Of a DNA stretch of 64,000 bases, positions 42,746-51,718 are shown piece after piece; positions within the stretch are counted from its first letter, which is position 1, and each line of letters starts with the position of its first letter. Under the pieces are notes generated by a model. That model made no database searches. It saw only the letters and a list, made by a program, of their open reading frames with translations, and was not told the origin of the DNA. The DNA comes from Burkholderiaceae bacterium. Lineage in GTDB: Bacteria > Pseudomonadota > Gammaproteobacteria > Burkholderiales > Burkholderiaceae_C. The stretch lies in NCBI GenBank assembly GCA_018780645.1, contig JADMJJ010000017.1, positions 124,001 to 188,000 of the forward strand. Reading direction: 5' to 3'. The position numbers and the translations under genes are program-made.

Positions 42746-43639
42746 ATGCAGCCCGCCGCATCTGCAGCAGTCGAACACCAGCCCGCGCGTGGCCGATTTG
42801 TCACCGTTGTCGACGGCCTGGAGTGCGAGGCCGAGTACCAGCTCGACGGCCCGCGCGTGGTCTTCACGCACACCGGCGTGCCGTCGCGGCTGGAGGGACG
42901 CGGTATCGCCGCCGCGCTGGTCAAGAGAGCGCTGGAATGGGCTCAGGCCGAGCACCTGCAGGTCGTGCCGGCCTGCAGCTATGTGCGCGTCTATCTGCAG
43001 CGCCATCCGGAGTTTCAGGAGCTGACCCTGGCACCTGACGCCCGGCCGTCGAGCAGCACGGCGACCGAGGCGCAGCAGGTGCTGGACTTCTGGTTCGGCG
43101 CGCCCGGCAGCGCCGAGGCCGGCCAAGTGCGCGCCGCCTGGTTCAAGAAGGACCCGGCCTTCGACGCCGAGATCGCCGAGCGCTTCGGCACGCTGGTGCG
43201 CCGCGGACTGCACGGCGAGTTGAGCGACTGGGCCCTGGCACCGACCACGGCGCTCGCCAAGATCCTGCTGCTGGATCAATTCACTCGCAACGTCTTCCGC
43301 GGCAGCAAGCAGGCCTTTGCCGGCGATGCGCAGGCCCTGAAGACGGCCAAGGCCCTGGTCGATGCTGGGCAAGACATGACCCTTGACCCGCTGCAGCGCT
43401 GGTTCGTCTACCTGCCCTACGAGCATGACGAGAGCCTGGCCACGCAGGCTCGCTCGGTGGCCCTGTTCGAGCGCCTGGCCACAGCCGACGCCAGGCTGGC
43501 CGGGGCGCTTGACTATGCCAGGCGCCACCAGGCAGTGATACAGCGCTTCGGCCGCTTCCCGCACCGCAACGCGATGCTGGGACGCGACTCGACGGTGGCG
43601 GAGCTGGCCTATCTCGCGGAGCCGGGGTCGGGATTTTAG
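42746..43639 (+). CDS. Fusion of GNAT-like acetyltransferase domain and DUF924
   Basis: 297 residues in two parts. Residues about 10-95 match the short COG2388 GNAT-like domain (RFVTVVDGLECEAEYQLDGPRVVFTHTGVPSRLEGRGIAAALVKRALEWAQ, then VVPACSYVRVYLQRHPEF). Residues about 108-297 match DUF924 (VLDFWFGAPGSAEAGQVRAAWFKKDPAFDAEI, LLLDQFTRNVFRGSKQAFAGD, YLPYEHDES, FGRFPHRNAMLGRDST). The two are usually separate genes; here they are joined by a Ser/Thr-rich linker. Neither activity is established biochemically for these families. The stop lies inside a repeat element. Confidence 0.88.
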   Translation: MQPAASAAVEHQPARGRFVTVVDGLECEAEYQLDGPRVVFTHTGVPSRLEGRGIAAALVKRALEWAQAEHLQVVPACSYVRVYLQRHPEFQELTLAPDARPSSSTATEAQQVLDFWFGAPGSAEAGQVRAAWFKKDPAFDAEIAERFGTLVRRGLHGELSDWALAPTTALAKILLLDQFTRNVFRGSKQAFAGDAQALKTAKALVDAGQDMTLDPLQRWFVYLPYEHDESLATQARSVALFERLATADARLAGALDYARRHQAVIQRFGRFPHRNAMLGRDSTVAELAYLAEPGSGF

Positions 43640-43718
43640 GTCGCGTCGCTCCCGGATTGCATCCGGGCTACGTTGCCTTTGTAGCCCAGATGCAATCCGG
43701 GGTTCGGCCTACGCGACC
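43639..43718. repeat. REP-like inverted repeat, copy 1
   Basis: Two 21-base arms (43651-43671 and 43681-43701; core CCGGATTGCATC-CGGGCTAC) are complementary with one mismatch around a 9-base loop. An outer pair GGTCGCGT (43639-43646) / ACGCGACC (43711-43718) extends the structure. It spans both stop codons of the converging DUF924 and acyl-CoA synthetase genes. Confidence 0.75.
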
Positions 43719-45409
43719 TTGCCGCTTTCCTCTTCCTGCAGCAGCCGCCACATCACCTTGCCCGAGCCCGACTTGGGCAGGCTGCCTACGAACTGCACCA
43801 CGCGCGGCGCCTTGTAGGCGGCCATATGCTCATGGGCCCAACTGATGACGTCCTGCTCGGTGGTCTTGCCCACGGCCTCGGCACGCAGCACCACGATGGC
43901 CTTGACGCTCTCGCCCCGGTAGGCGTCCTTGGTGGCGATGATGCAGGCCTCCTGCACCGCCGGGTGCTTGTACAGGAGCATCTCGACCTCGGAGGGCCAG
44001 ACCTTGTAGCCGCTGGCATTGATCATGCGCTTGAGCCGGTCGGTGATGAAGAAGTAGCCCTCCTCGTCCATGCGGCCCAGATCGCCGGTGCGGAAAAAGG
44101 GCTGGCCCTCGAACTCGACAAAGGCCGCCGCCGTGGCCTGGGGGTTGCGCCAATAGCCCTTGAACACCATGGGCCCGCGGGTGATGATCTCGCCCACCTC
44201 GCCGACAGGCATCTCCTGCAGGGTGAGCGGATCCACCACCCGCGAATCGACATCGAACAGCGGCATGCCCAGGCATTGCAGCTTGGCCCGCTCGGGTGGG
44301 TTGCCGTGCGAGGGTGCGGCGGTCTCGGTCAGGCCGTAGCCCTCGCAGAAGGTCAGGCCGAACTCCTGCTGCAGCCGCTCGGCCACGGCCAGCGGCATGG
44401 CCGCACCACCACCGCTGAGGTTGCGCAGGCTGGACAGGTCAAAGCTCTTGTAATGCGGGCTGCCGAACAGATCGATGATCATGGTCGGAATGCAGACCCA
44501 GTGCGAGACCTTGTGGCGCGAAATCAGCCGCCCGGCCAGTTCGCGGTCCCAGCGCGGCATGATCACCTGGGTGCTGCCCGCGTACATCGGCGAGATCACG
44601 CCGTAGAGCATGCCGGTGATGTGGAACATCGGCACCACCGCCAGGCTGACGGTCTCCGGCCCGGCATTCGAGAACACCCCGGCCACCGCATTGGCCATCA
44701 GCGTGCGGTGCGTGTGCATGCAGCCCTTGGGCAGGCCGGTGGTGCCCGAGGTGTAGGGCAGCAGGGCCAGGTCATCGGCCAGAGCGGTGTGCGGGCCGGG
44801 GGCATGGCCGGCGGCCAGCGCATCGTTCCAGGCGGTCGCCCCCAGCGGCAGCGGATGGGGCTGGTTGAGCCAGGCCCACATCGCCTCGGGAGGCATCAGC
44901 TCTGCCGGCGGCGCGCCCTCGGGCAAGGCATCAACATAGCGGCTGACCAGCAGTTGCTGCGCGCGGGTCTCGGGCGACAGCGCCGTATTGGCCTCGTGGA
45001 CGACGGCAGCCAGCTCGGCGCCGCAGATCACGACCTTGGTCTGCGGGTCGGTGATGTAGTGCTTGAACTCCTCGCTGCGGTTCATCGGATTGACCGGCAC
45101 CACCACCGCGTCGGCACGGTTCACGGCATAAAAGGCCGCCACGTACTGCGGGCAGTTCTGCATGAACAGCGCGACGCGGTCGCCTTTTTGCACACCCACA
45201 CTCTGCAGCCAGCCGGCCAGGGCCAGGGCCTGGGCATGCAGTTCGGCGTAGCTCAGCTCACGGCCGAAGAAGACATAGGCCGGCTTGTTCGGGAAGCGCC
45301 GCGCCGCGACCTCCAGGTTGAACCACAGGCTGGTCTCGGGGATGCTCAGGGTCCGAGGCAGGCGCTTGGGCCAGTGGGCGAAGTGGGGACGGTCAACGGC
45401 GTTCGACAT
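43709..45409 (-). CDS. Long/medium-chain acyl-CoA synthetase
   Basis: A 566-residue AMP-forming adenylation enzyme that activates a fatty or aromatic acid with CoA. The ATP loop is LPYTSGTTGLPKGCMHTH (residues about 205-222), followed by GYGLTETAAPSHGNP, YFRTGDLG-like FFRTGDLGRMDEEGYFFITDRLKRMI, and the C-terminal lysine motif GKVMWR. The N-terminus is typical of the FadD / long-chain-fatty-acid ligase group, but chain-length preference cannot be read. The ATG at 45409 has AAGGA about nine bases upstream. It is convergent with the GNAT-DUF924 gene and divergent from the GDPD gene. Confidence 0.92.
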   Translation of the reverse strand: MSNAVDRPHFAHWPKRLPRTLSIPETSLWFNLEVAARRFPNKPAYVFFGRELSYAELHAQALALAGWLQSVGVQKGDRVALFMQNCPQYVAAFYAVNRADAVVVPVNPMNRSEEFKHYITDPQTKVVICGAELAAVVHEANTALSPETRAQQLLVSRYVDALPEGAPPAELMPPEAMWAWLNQPHPLPLGATAWNDALAAGHAPGPHTALADDLALLPYTSGTTGLPKGCMHTHRTLMANAVAGVFSNAGPETVSLAVVPMFHITGMLYGVISPMYAGSTQVIMPRWDRELAGRLISRHKVSHWVCIPTMIIDLFGSPHYKSFDLSSLRNLSGGGAAMPLAVAERLQQEFGLTFCEGYGLTETAAPSHGNPPERAKLQCLGMPLFDVDSRVVDPLTLQEMPVGEVGEIITRGPMVFKGYWRNPQATAAAFVEFEGQPFFRTGDLGRMDEEGYFFITDRLKRMINASGYKVWPSEVEMLLYKHPAVQEACIIATKDAYRGESVKAIVVLRAEAVGKTTEQDVISWAHEHMAAYKAPRVVQFVGSLPKSGSGKVMWRLLQEEESGKVA

Positions 45410-45518
45410 GGGCACGGGTCCTTGAAAGCGCGGGGGATTCACCAGCAGCCCCGCATCTTCTCCGCAGGCCGGCGGAGCCCTTGTCGCGGAGGAGACAGCC
45501 TCAGTTCGTGATAGCGTT

Positions 45519-46496
45519 ATGCCCATGCAAATCCTTCACTCCGCCTCGCTGGCCCTGGCCCTGAGCCTGGGTCTTTCCGCGACCGCCGGCGCCCTCGACC
45601 TGCAAGCCCACCGCGGCGGTCGTGGCCTGATGCCCGAGAACACCCTGCCGGCCTTCGAGAACGCCTTGAAACTGGGCGTCAACACCCTGGAGCTGGACCT
45701 GGGCCTGAGCATGGACGGCATGGTGCTGATCGCCCACGACCTGAGGCTCAATCCCAACATCACCCGCGACGCGATGGGCAACTGGATTCCGGACACCCCG
45801 CCGCCGCTGTACCGCCTGGCCTGGACCGCGCTGCAGACCTTCGACGTCGGCCGCCTCAAGCCGGGCAGCAAGTACGCCGCCGGCTTTCCGGACCAGCAGC
45901 CGGTGGACGGCACCCGCATCCCCAGCCTGGCCCAGTTGTTCGAGCGCGTGAAGGCCCTGGGCAACACCACGGTGCGCTTCAATATCGAGACCAAGCTCTC
46001 GCCGCTGGAGCCAGCGCTGACGCCGGAGCCCGAGGCCTTCGTGAAGGCCGCGCTGGCGGTCATCAAGGCCCATGGCATGACCGAGCGCGTCACGCTGCAG
46101 AGCTTTGACTGGCGCACGCTGCGCGTCGTGCAGAAGCTCGAGCCCAGGATACCCACCGTCTACCTGAGCGCCCAGCGCAACTGGCTGAACAATATCGCCG
46201 ATCCGCGCTGGACCGATGGCCGCACCCTGGCCGAGCACGGCAACTCGCTCCCCCAGATGATCAAGGCCGCTGGCGGCGGCACCTGGTCCCCCTACTTCGG
46301 CGACCTGACGCCCGAGGCGCTGAAGGAGGCCAAGGCCCTGGGCCTGTCGGTCGTGGTGTGGACGGTCAACGAGCCGGCGCAGATCGAGCAGATGCTGGAC
46401 CTGGGGGTGGACGGCATCATCAGCGACCGCCCGGACCGCGTACGCGCCGCCATGGCCGCCCGCGGCCTGCCACTGCCGGCGGGGCTGCCGCGCTGA
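45519..46496 (+). CDS. Exported glycerophosphodiester phosphodiesterase
   Basis: 325 residues, TIM-barrel GDPD family, hydrolysing glycerophosphodiesters to glycerol-3-phosphate plus alcohol. It has a signal peptide (SASLALALSLGLSATAGA). The active-site motifs are AHRGGRGLMPENT (first catalytic His), ELDLGLSMDG (metal-binding Glu/Asp) and LIAHD (second His), and late blocks VVVWTVNEPAQIEQMLDLGVDGIISDRPD complete the barrel. ATGs at 45519 and 45525 are equivalent. Together with the phospholipase C at 16473 it gives the cell an exported route for phospholipid breakdown. Confidence 0.93.
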   Translation: MPMQILHSASLALALSLGLSATAGALDLQAHRGGRGLMPENTLPAFENALKLGVNTLELDLGLSMDGMVLIAHDLRLNPNITRDAMGNWIPDTPPPLYRLAWTALQTFDVGRLKPGSKYAAGFPDQQPVDGTRIPSLAQLFERVKALGNTTVRFNIETKLSPLEPALTPEPEAFVKAALAVIKAHGMTERVTLQSFDWRTLRVVQKLEPRIPTVYLSAQRNWLNNIADPRWTDGRTLAEHGNSLPQMIKAAGGGTWSPYFGDLTPEALKEAKALGLSVVVWTVNEPAQIEQMLDLGVDGIISDRPDRVRAAMAARGLPLPAGLPR

Positions 46497-46603
46497 AGCC
46501 CCCCTAGAATCACGCCTCAAACCACAGCAAGCTTGACCCGGCGCACCCTTGCCCGGGCACCGGGTGGCGGCCTGCACGCCACGATTGGGAAGAGGTAAAT
46601 GCG

Positions 46604-47125
46604 ATGACCCCACAAGCTTTTGCACAACGGCGCAGCCTGCTGCTCATCTGGATGGCCGGGCTGCTGCTTTCGCCACTCGACGCCCTCGCGCTGGAGCCGG
46701 CCACGGGCAGCCCGCTGCTCACCATCACCGGCAATATCAAGCAGACCAATGCGGGCCGCCTGGCGGTGTTCGACATGGAGTTGCTGGAAAAGCTGCCCCA
46801 GCACAGCTTCGAAACCAAGACGCCCTGGCACAAGGGGCCGACCAAGTTCACCGGCCCGCTGCTGCGCGACATCCTCGCCGCCACCGGCGCCCGCGGCCAC
46901 ACCCTGCTGGCCACCGCGGTCAACGACTACCGGGTGACGATACCGATGGACGACGCTCAGAAGCACGATGTGATCGTCGTGCGCCTGACCAACGGCCAGC
47001 CGATGGCCCTGCGCGACAAGGGCCCGCTGCTGATCATGTACCCCTTCGACCAGCAGCCCATGCTGCGCAGCGCGCTGTACTTCAGCCGCTGCATCTGGCA
47101 GCTGCGCGGACTGGAGGTCCAGTGA
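46604..47125 (+). CDS. Periplasmic molybdopterin-oxidoreductase-fold protein
   Basis: 173 residues with a signal peptide (SLLLIWMAGLLLSPLDALA). The body follows the small Oxidored_molyb-like domain found next to sensor kinases: DMELLEKLPQHSFETKTPWHKGPTKFTGPLLRDILAATGA, AVNDYRVTIPMDDA, ALRDKGPLLIMYPFD and FSRCIWQLRGLEV. It lacks the full sulfite-oxidase core, so it is probably a sensor or cofactor-binding accessory, not an enzyme. Its TGA overlaps the ATG of the following hybrid kinase by one base, which ties the two together as a periplasmic protein / kinase pair. Confidence 0.8.
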   Translation: MTPQAFAQRRSLLLIWMAGLLLSPLDALALEPATGSPLLTITGNIKQTNAGRLAVFDMELLEKLPQHSFETKTPWHKGPTKFTGPLLRDILAATGARGHTLLATAVNDYRVTIPMDDAQKHDVIVVRLTNGQPMALRDKGPLLIMYPFDQQPMLRSALYFSRCIWQLRGLEVQ

Positions 47126-49359
47126 TGATGACGGATCCCTCGCAGCGCAAGCGCCGCACCCTGCTGACGCTGATGGCTGCGGCCCTGGCGCTCGCCTTCG
47201 GCGCGGTGTTTTACCTCGAAGGGCGCCAGGTCAATATGCTGCAGGCCAGCGTGCGCACCGAGCACGACTCTCTGGTCTGGAGCATGTTCCAGCTGGAGGT
47301 GGAGTACCTGAAGCTGCAGGGTGAGCTTCAGCATGCGATCGACAAGCCCGGCGTCGCCAGCCTCGAGTCATTGAAAACGCGCTACGAGATCTTTGTCAGC
47401 CGCCTGGGTGTGATCGCCGGCGACCAGGCCTCGAACATGATGCAGGACGACCTCGCCTACCAGCAGGCCCTGGCCCAGGTGCGAGGCTTCGTGCTGTGGT
47501 TCGACGCCCAGGCCTCGCGCAGCAATGGCGGCGCCTTCGACGAGACGCTGCTGCACAACACCCAGCAGCGCATGGCCGAGCTGTACACACCGGTGCGCGA
47601 TCTGTCGCTGCGCCTGTCACAGCATCTGGCCGCCCAGGCCACGCAGCGCATCGCGCTGATACGCGACCAGAGCAAGTACAGCATAGGCCTGACCCTGTTC
47701 CAGTGCGTGCTGACCCTGGGCTTTGCCTTGCTGGCCTTGCAGCAGTTCCGCCGCCTCGATGCGCGCCGCAAGGCCCTGGAGACGCTGGCGCAGAACCTCT
47801 CCGAGGCACGCACCGAGGCCGAAAGCGCCAACCGCGCCAAGAGCGTGTTCCTGGCCAATATGAGCCACGAGGTACGCACGCCGCTGCACGGCCTGCTGGG
47901 CATGCTGTCGCTGCTGAAGGACTCGCCGCTGAACGAGGTGCAGCAGGAGCAGGTGGCCACGGCCGGCGAGAGCGCGCGCCATCTGCTGGTGATACTGAAC
48001 GACATCCTGGACATGTCCAAGCTGGAATCGGGCAGCCTCCAGATGAACCCGGAACCGGTGGAGCTGCCCCGCCTGCTGGCCGAACTGGAGGCCTTGATGC
48101 TGCCCCAGGCCCATGCCAAGCAGTTGGCCCTGCAGCTGAGCATGGCCCCCGATGTGCCGCGATGGGTGCGGGCAGATGTGACAAGACTGCGCCAGGTCCT
48201 GCTGAACCTGCTCAGCAATGCGATCAAGTTCTGCGAGGCCGGGGCGGTGTCGCTGGATGTGACGCTGCGCCGCGACGAGGATCTGCCCGCCGACAGCAGC
48301 GCGGACTCGGTGGCCGCCACGGCCATGCTGCGCTTCACCGTCATCGACACCGGCATCGGCATGGACGAGGCCACGCAGAACCGCCTGTTCGAGCGCTTCA
48401 GCCAGGGCGATGCCTCGACCTCGCGGCGCTTCGGCGGCACCGGCCTGGGGCTGGAGATCTCGCGCAATCTGGCGCGACGCATGGGCGGCGACATCCGCGT
48501 CAACAGCGCACTGAACCTGGGCAGCACCTTCATCGTGGAGCTGCCGCTGCCGGCCTGCGAGCCAGGCGTCGCGCCGGTGGTGGTGCCGGCCTCAAACCAG
48601 CCGGCACGCAGCCTGCGCATCCTGGTCTCGGAGGATCATGAGATCAACCGAAAGTACCTGGAGGCGGTGTTGCAGCGCCTGGGCCACAGCGCCCGCTTCT
48701 GCCACAACGGCAAGGAGGCACTGCAGGCGCTGATGCGCGACGACTTCGACATCGTGCTGATGGACCTGCACACGCCGGTGATGGACGGCCTGACCGCCAC
48801 CGAGGCGATGCGCGCCCTGCCCGCGCCCAAGCGCCATATCAAAATCGTGGCGCTGACTGCCGATGCCTTCGAGGAGTCGCGCCAGCGCGCGCTGGCCGCC
48901 GGCATGGATGACTTCCTGGCCAAGCCGGTGCACATCGCCGATCTGCAGGCCATGCTGCTGCGCCACGGCCCCGGCCCGGCGGTCGAGCGCGTACCGGCCA
49001 CCCAGGCCGAGCCCTTGCCGGCCATCGATCAGCAGACCCTGAACCAGGTCCGCAACGCGCTGCCACCCGAGACCTTCCAGCAGCTGCTGCAGGCCTTTTT
49101 GCGCGACGAGGCGCAAAGCCTGCCGAACCTGGAGCGCGCGCTGCGCGCGCAGTCACGTGGCGAGCTGCGCCAGACCGCTCATAGCGTCAAGGGCGCGGCG
49201 CTCAGCCTGGGCCTCCTGGTCGTCTCCCGTCCGGCGATGGTGCTGGAGCAACTGCCCGCCGATGCCTCGCCGGCCGCGGCCGAACACGCGATACGCGAAC
49301 TGAGGGTGGCCTTGGGTCAGGCCAGGCAAGTCTGCCAAGAAATGGGCTTGATCTCGTAG
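47125..49359 (+). CDS. Hybrid histidine kinase with receiver and Hpt domains
   Basis: A 744-residue phosphorelay protein. TM1 (residues about 12-30), a periplasmic helical sensor (about 35-180) and TM2 (about 190-210) precede a HisKA box SHEVRTPLHGLLGM with H248. The ATPase domain has NLLSNAIKFC, DTGIGM and GGTGLGLEIS. A receiver (about 500-615) has D547 in LMDLHTPVMDG and AKPVH, and a C-terminal Hpt has H686 in TAHSVKGAA. GGAGG lies seven bases before the ATG at 47125, which overlaps the stop of the molybdopterin-fold gene, a likely sensor partner. The output regulator is not next to it. Its stop lies in repeat copy 2. Confidence 0.94.
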   Translation: MMTDPSQRKRRTLLTLMAAALALAFGAVFYLEGRQVNMLQASVRTEHDSLVWSMFQLEVEYLKLQGELQHAIDKPGVASLESLKTRYEIFVSRLGVIAGDQASNMMQDDLAYQQALAQVRGFVLWFDAQASRSNGGAFDETLLHNTQQRMAELYTPVRDLSLRLSQHLAAQATQRIALIRDQSKYSIGLTLFQCVLTLGFALLALQQFRRLDARRKALETLAQNLSEARTEAESANRAKSVFLANMSHEVRTPLHGLLGMLSLLKDSPLNEVQQEQVATAGESARHLLVILNDILDMSKLESGSLQMNPEPVELPRLLAELEALMLPQAHAKQLALQLSMAPDVPRWVRADVTRLRQVLLNLLSNAIKFCEAGAVSLDVTLRRDEDLPADSSADSVAATAMLRFTVIDTGIGMDEATQNRLFERFSQGDASTSRRFGGTGLGLEISRNLARRMGGDIRVNSALNLGSTFIVELPLPACEPGVAPVVVPASNQPARSLRILVSEDHEINRKYLEAVLQRLGHSARFCHNGKEALQALMRDDFDIVLMDLHTPVMDGLTATEAMRALPAPKRHIKIVALTADAFEESRQRALAAGMDDFLAKPVHIADLQAMLLRHGPGPAVERVPATQAEPLPAIDQQTLNQVRNALPPETFQQLLQAFLRDEAQSLPNLERALRAQSRGELRQTAHSVKGAALSLGLLVVSRPAMVLEQLPADASPAAAEHAIRELRVALGQARQVCQEMGLIS

Positions 49360-49400
49360 CCCGGATGGCAATCCGGGGCCCCGGATTCCATCCGGGCTAC
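49356..49400. repeat. REP-like inverted repeat, copy 2
   Basis: GTAGCCCGGATG-CAATCCGGGG-type arm (49356-49378) faces its complement (49379-49400) with a single bulged base and essentially no loop. The core matches copy 1. It covers the stop of the hybrid kinase and ends one base before the stop of murB. Confidence 0.75.
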
Positions 49401-49401
49401 C

Positions 49402-50445
49402 TCAGACAAAAACCGGCTCCGGCTCCAACCGTATGCCAAAGCGCCCGTAAACACTCTCCTGTATCGCCCGCGCCAAGGTCACCACCTCTGCGCCGCTGGC
49501 ATTGCCGCGATTCACCAGCACCAGGGCCTGCTTCTCATAGACCCCGGCGCCGCCAATGCTCTTGCCTTTCCAGCCGCAGGCGTCAATCAGCCAACCTGCC
49601 GCCAGCTTGATCGTGCCGTCGGGCATCGGGTAGTGGACGATGCCAGGGTCGCGGCCGATGATGTCCCGGCACTGCTCCTCGGTCACCACCGGGTTCTTGA
49701 AGAAGCTGCCGGCATTGCCTATCACCGCCGGGTCGGGCAGCTTGGCGCGGCGCACGGCGCAGACCCAGTCGAAGATCTGCCGCGCATCGGGCGCGGTGAT
49801 GCCGGTATCAAGCATCTTGCGTTGCAGCTCCAGATACTCCAGCGCCGGCTGCCAGGGGCGCGGCAGGCGAAAACGCACGCGGGTGATGATGCTTTTGCCG
49901 GCCAGGCCGGCAAAGCCGCCCTGCTTGAACACGCTGTCGCGGTAGCCGAAGCGGCATTGAGCGGCATTCAGCGTCACGGTGCGGCCAGTGACCAGGTCCA
50001 CCGCGTCCAGGCTGTCGAAGCGGTCTTTCAGCTCCACGCCATAGGCACCGATGTTCTGTACCGGCGAGGCGCCCACCGTGCCCGGTATCAGGGCCAGGTT
50101 CTCCAGGCCCGGATAGCCCTGATCGAGGGTCCAGGCCACCAATGCATGCCAGGCCTCGCCGGCGCCGGCCTCGATGATCCAGGCATCGGCTCGCTGCTCG
50201 ACCAGGCGCATGCCCGGCACCTCGAGCTTCAACACCACGGCGTCGATGTCACGGGTCAGCACGATATTGCTGCCGCCGCCGAGAATGAACTTCGGGTTCA
50301 GCCCCAGATCGGGATGGTCGAGCACGCGCCGCACATCGGCCTCGCTGCGAATACGCACCAGACGTTTGGCAAAAGTGCTTAAACCGAAGCTATTGAAAGG
50401 CTTCAGGTTCACATCCTGCTCGATACTCAAGGCCTGCGCGCTCAT
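49402..50445 (-). CDS. murB: UDP-N-acetylenolpyruvoylglucosamine reductase
   Basis: A 347-residue FAD enzyme making UDP-N-acetylmuramate for peptidoglycan. It contains [15 protein letters not shown], the FAD-binding [11 protein letters not shown] and [26 protein letters not shown], the substrate-binding Tyr region FGYRDSVFK, and the catalytic Ser in [12 protein letters not shown]. Glu occurs in the C-terminal block. It is the type I (E. coli-like) MurB. It is divergent from yajQ, with 75 bases between. Confidence 0.96.
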   Translation of the reverse strand: MSAQALSIEQDVNLKPFNSFGLSTFAKRLVRIRSEADVRRVLDHPDLGLNPKFILGGGSNIVLTRDIDAVVLKLEVPGMRLVEQRADAWIIEAGAGEAWHALVAWTLDQGYPGLENLALIPGTVGASPVQNIGAYGVELKDRFDSLDAVDLVTGRTVTLNAAQCRFGYRDSVFKQGGFAGLAGKSIITRVRFRLPRPWQPALEYLELQRKMLDTGITAPDARQIFDWVCAVRRAKLPDPAVIGNAGSFFKNPVVTEEQCRDIIGRDPGIVHYPMPDGTIKLAAGWLIDACGWKGKSIGGAGVYEKQALVLVNRGNASGAEVVTLARAIQESVYGRFGIRLEPEPVFV

Positions 50446-50520
50446 TCGGGGGATTCACTTCTCTCGACTACAAGCGCACAATTTTCCCTCAATAGACTTA
50501 CTCCAGGAATCTCTCAGACC

Positions 50521-51015
50521 ATGCCCAGCTTTGACACCGTCCTCGAACCCAATATGGTTGAAATCCGCAATGGTGTTGACAACACCGCCAAGGAAGTCAG
50601 CACCCGTTTCGATTTCAAGGGCACCGGCGCGCGCATCGAGTTCAAGGAGAAGGAAAAAGAGATCATTCTTTACGGCGACAGCGACTTCCAGCTCGACCAG
50701 ATCGACGCGGTGCTGATCGACAAGCTGACCAAGCGCAAGGTCGAGCTGACCTATCTGGACCGCAGCGGCAAGGTCGAGAAGCTCGGCGGCGACAAGGTCA
50801 AGAAGATCTTCAAGGTCAAGGAGGGCATAGAGTCCGACCTGGCCAAGAAGATCGTCACCGCGGTCAAGAACAGCAAGCTCAAGGTGCAGGCCTCGATCCA
50901 GGGCGATGCGGTGCGCATCACTGGCAAGAACCGCGACGATCTGCAGGGCGCGATCGCGATGCTCAAGAAAGAGATCGCCGACGTGCCATTGAGCTACAAC
51001 AATTTCCGCGACTGA
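50521..51015 (+). CDS. yajQ: YajQ family protein
   Basis: 164 residues with two ferredoxin-like domains. [35 protein letters not shown] and the [54 protein letters not shown] blocks are those of YajQ. Members bind nucleotides, and in Xanthomonas and Pseudomonas a member binds c-di-GMP and affects transcription. Together with the EAL protein this adds to the c-di-GMP repertoire of the window. It is followed after six bases by the retropepsin-like protein. Confidence 0.95.
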   Translation: MPSFDTVLEPNMVEIRNGVDNTAKEVSTRFDFKGTGARIEFKEKEKEIILYGDSDFQLDQIDAVLIDKLTKRKVELTYLDRSGKVEKLGGDKVKKIFKVKEGIESDLAKKIVTAVKNSKLKVQASIQGDAVRITGKNRDDLQGAIAMLKKEIADVPLSYNNFRD

Positions 51016-51021
51016 TCTCGA

Positions 51022-51684
51022 ATGAAGCTACGCGCCTCGCTGCTCGCTGCGGCCCTGTCGATGGCAGGCCTGACCTGCCAGGCCCAGCCGGCGGGCCCGC
51101 GCGTCAGCTTCAATGGCAGCCTAGGCGCCGACAAGGCGCTGCTGGTGATCGACGGCGAGCCCCGCACCCTGGCCGTGGGCCAGACCGTCAAGGGCGTGCG
51201 CCTGGTCAGCATGGCCGATGATCAGGCCCAGATCGAGTTCGGCGGCAAGCGCCAGCTGCTGATCTACGGCGCCTCGCCCGGCAGCATTGGCGATGCCACG
51301 GCCGCCCCCGGTGCAGGCAGGCAGATCATGCTCAGCGCGGGGGCCGGTGGCCACTTCACCAGCACCGGCAGCATCAACGGCCAGACCACCCAGTTCCTGG
51401 TCGACACCGGCGCCACAAGCGTCGCCATAGGCCAGGGCGAGGCCGAGCGCCTGAACCTGCGCTACCGCGATGGCCGCCGCGTGATGACGCAAACCGCCAA
51501 CGGCGCCGTGCCCGCCCATCTGGTGCAGCTCGCCTCGGTGCGCGTCGGCGATGTCGAGGTGCGCGATATCGAGGCCATCGTCATCCCCGGCCAGATGAGC
51601 CATGTGCTCTTGGGCAACAGCTTCCTGACCCGCTTCCAGATGAAGCGGGAGAACGATGTGCTGTTGCTGGAGTTGAGGTACTGA
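51022..51684 (+). CDS. Exported retropepsin-like aspartic protease (TIGR02281 type)
   Basis: 220 residues with a signal peptide (SLLAAALSMAGLTCQAQ). An N-terminal SH3-like segment (residues about 30-95) precedes a single-lobe aspartic protease domain. The catalytic motif is FLVDTGATSVAI; LLGNSFLTRF is the C-terminal flap-side block (Leu-Gly-Asn). Clan AA members need to dimerise for activity. It starts six bases after yajQ, a gene pair I associate with Burkholderiales. It probably acts in the periplasm on an unknown substrate. Confidence 0.9.
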   Translation: MKLRASLLAAALSMAGLTCQAQPAGPRVSFNGSLGADKALLVIDGEPRTLAVGQTVKGVRLVSMADDQAQIEFGGKRQLLIYGASPGSIGDATAAPGAGRQIMLSAGAGGHFTSTGSINGQTTQFLVDTGATSVAIGQGEAERLNLRYRDGRRVMTQTANGAVPAHLVQLASVRVGDVEVRDIEAIVIPGQMSHVLLGNSFLTRFQMKRENDVLLLELRY

Positions 51685-51691
51685 TGGGGGT

Positions 51692-51713
51692 CCCGGATTC
51701 CATCCAGGCTACG
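51692..51713. repeat. REP-like half element, copy 3
   Basis: CCCGGATTCCATCCAGGCTA (from 51692) matches one arm of the inverted repeats at 43639 and 49356; the other arm is missing. It lies between the converging stops of the aspartic protease and isoaspartyl peptidase genes. Confidence 0.65.
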
Positions 51714-51718
51714 GTTGT

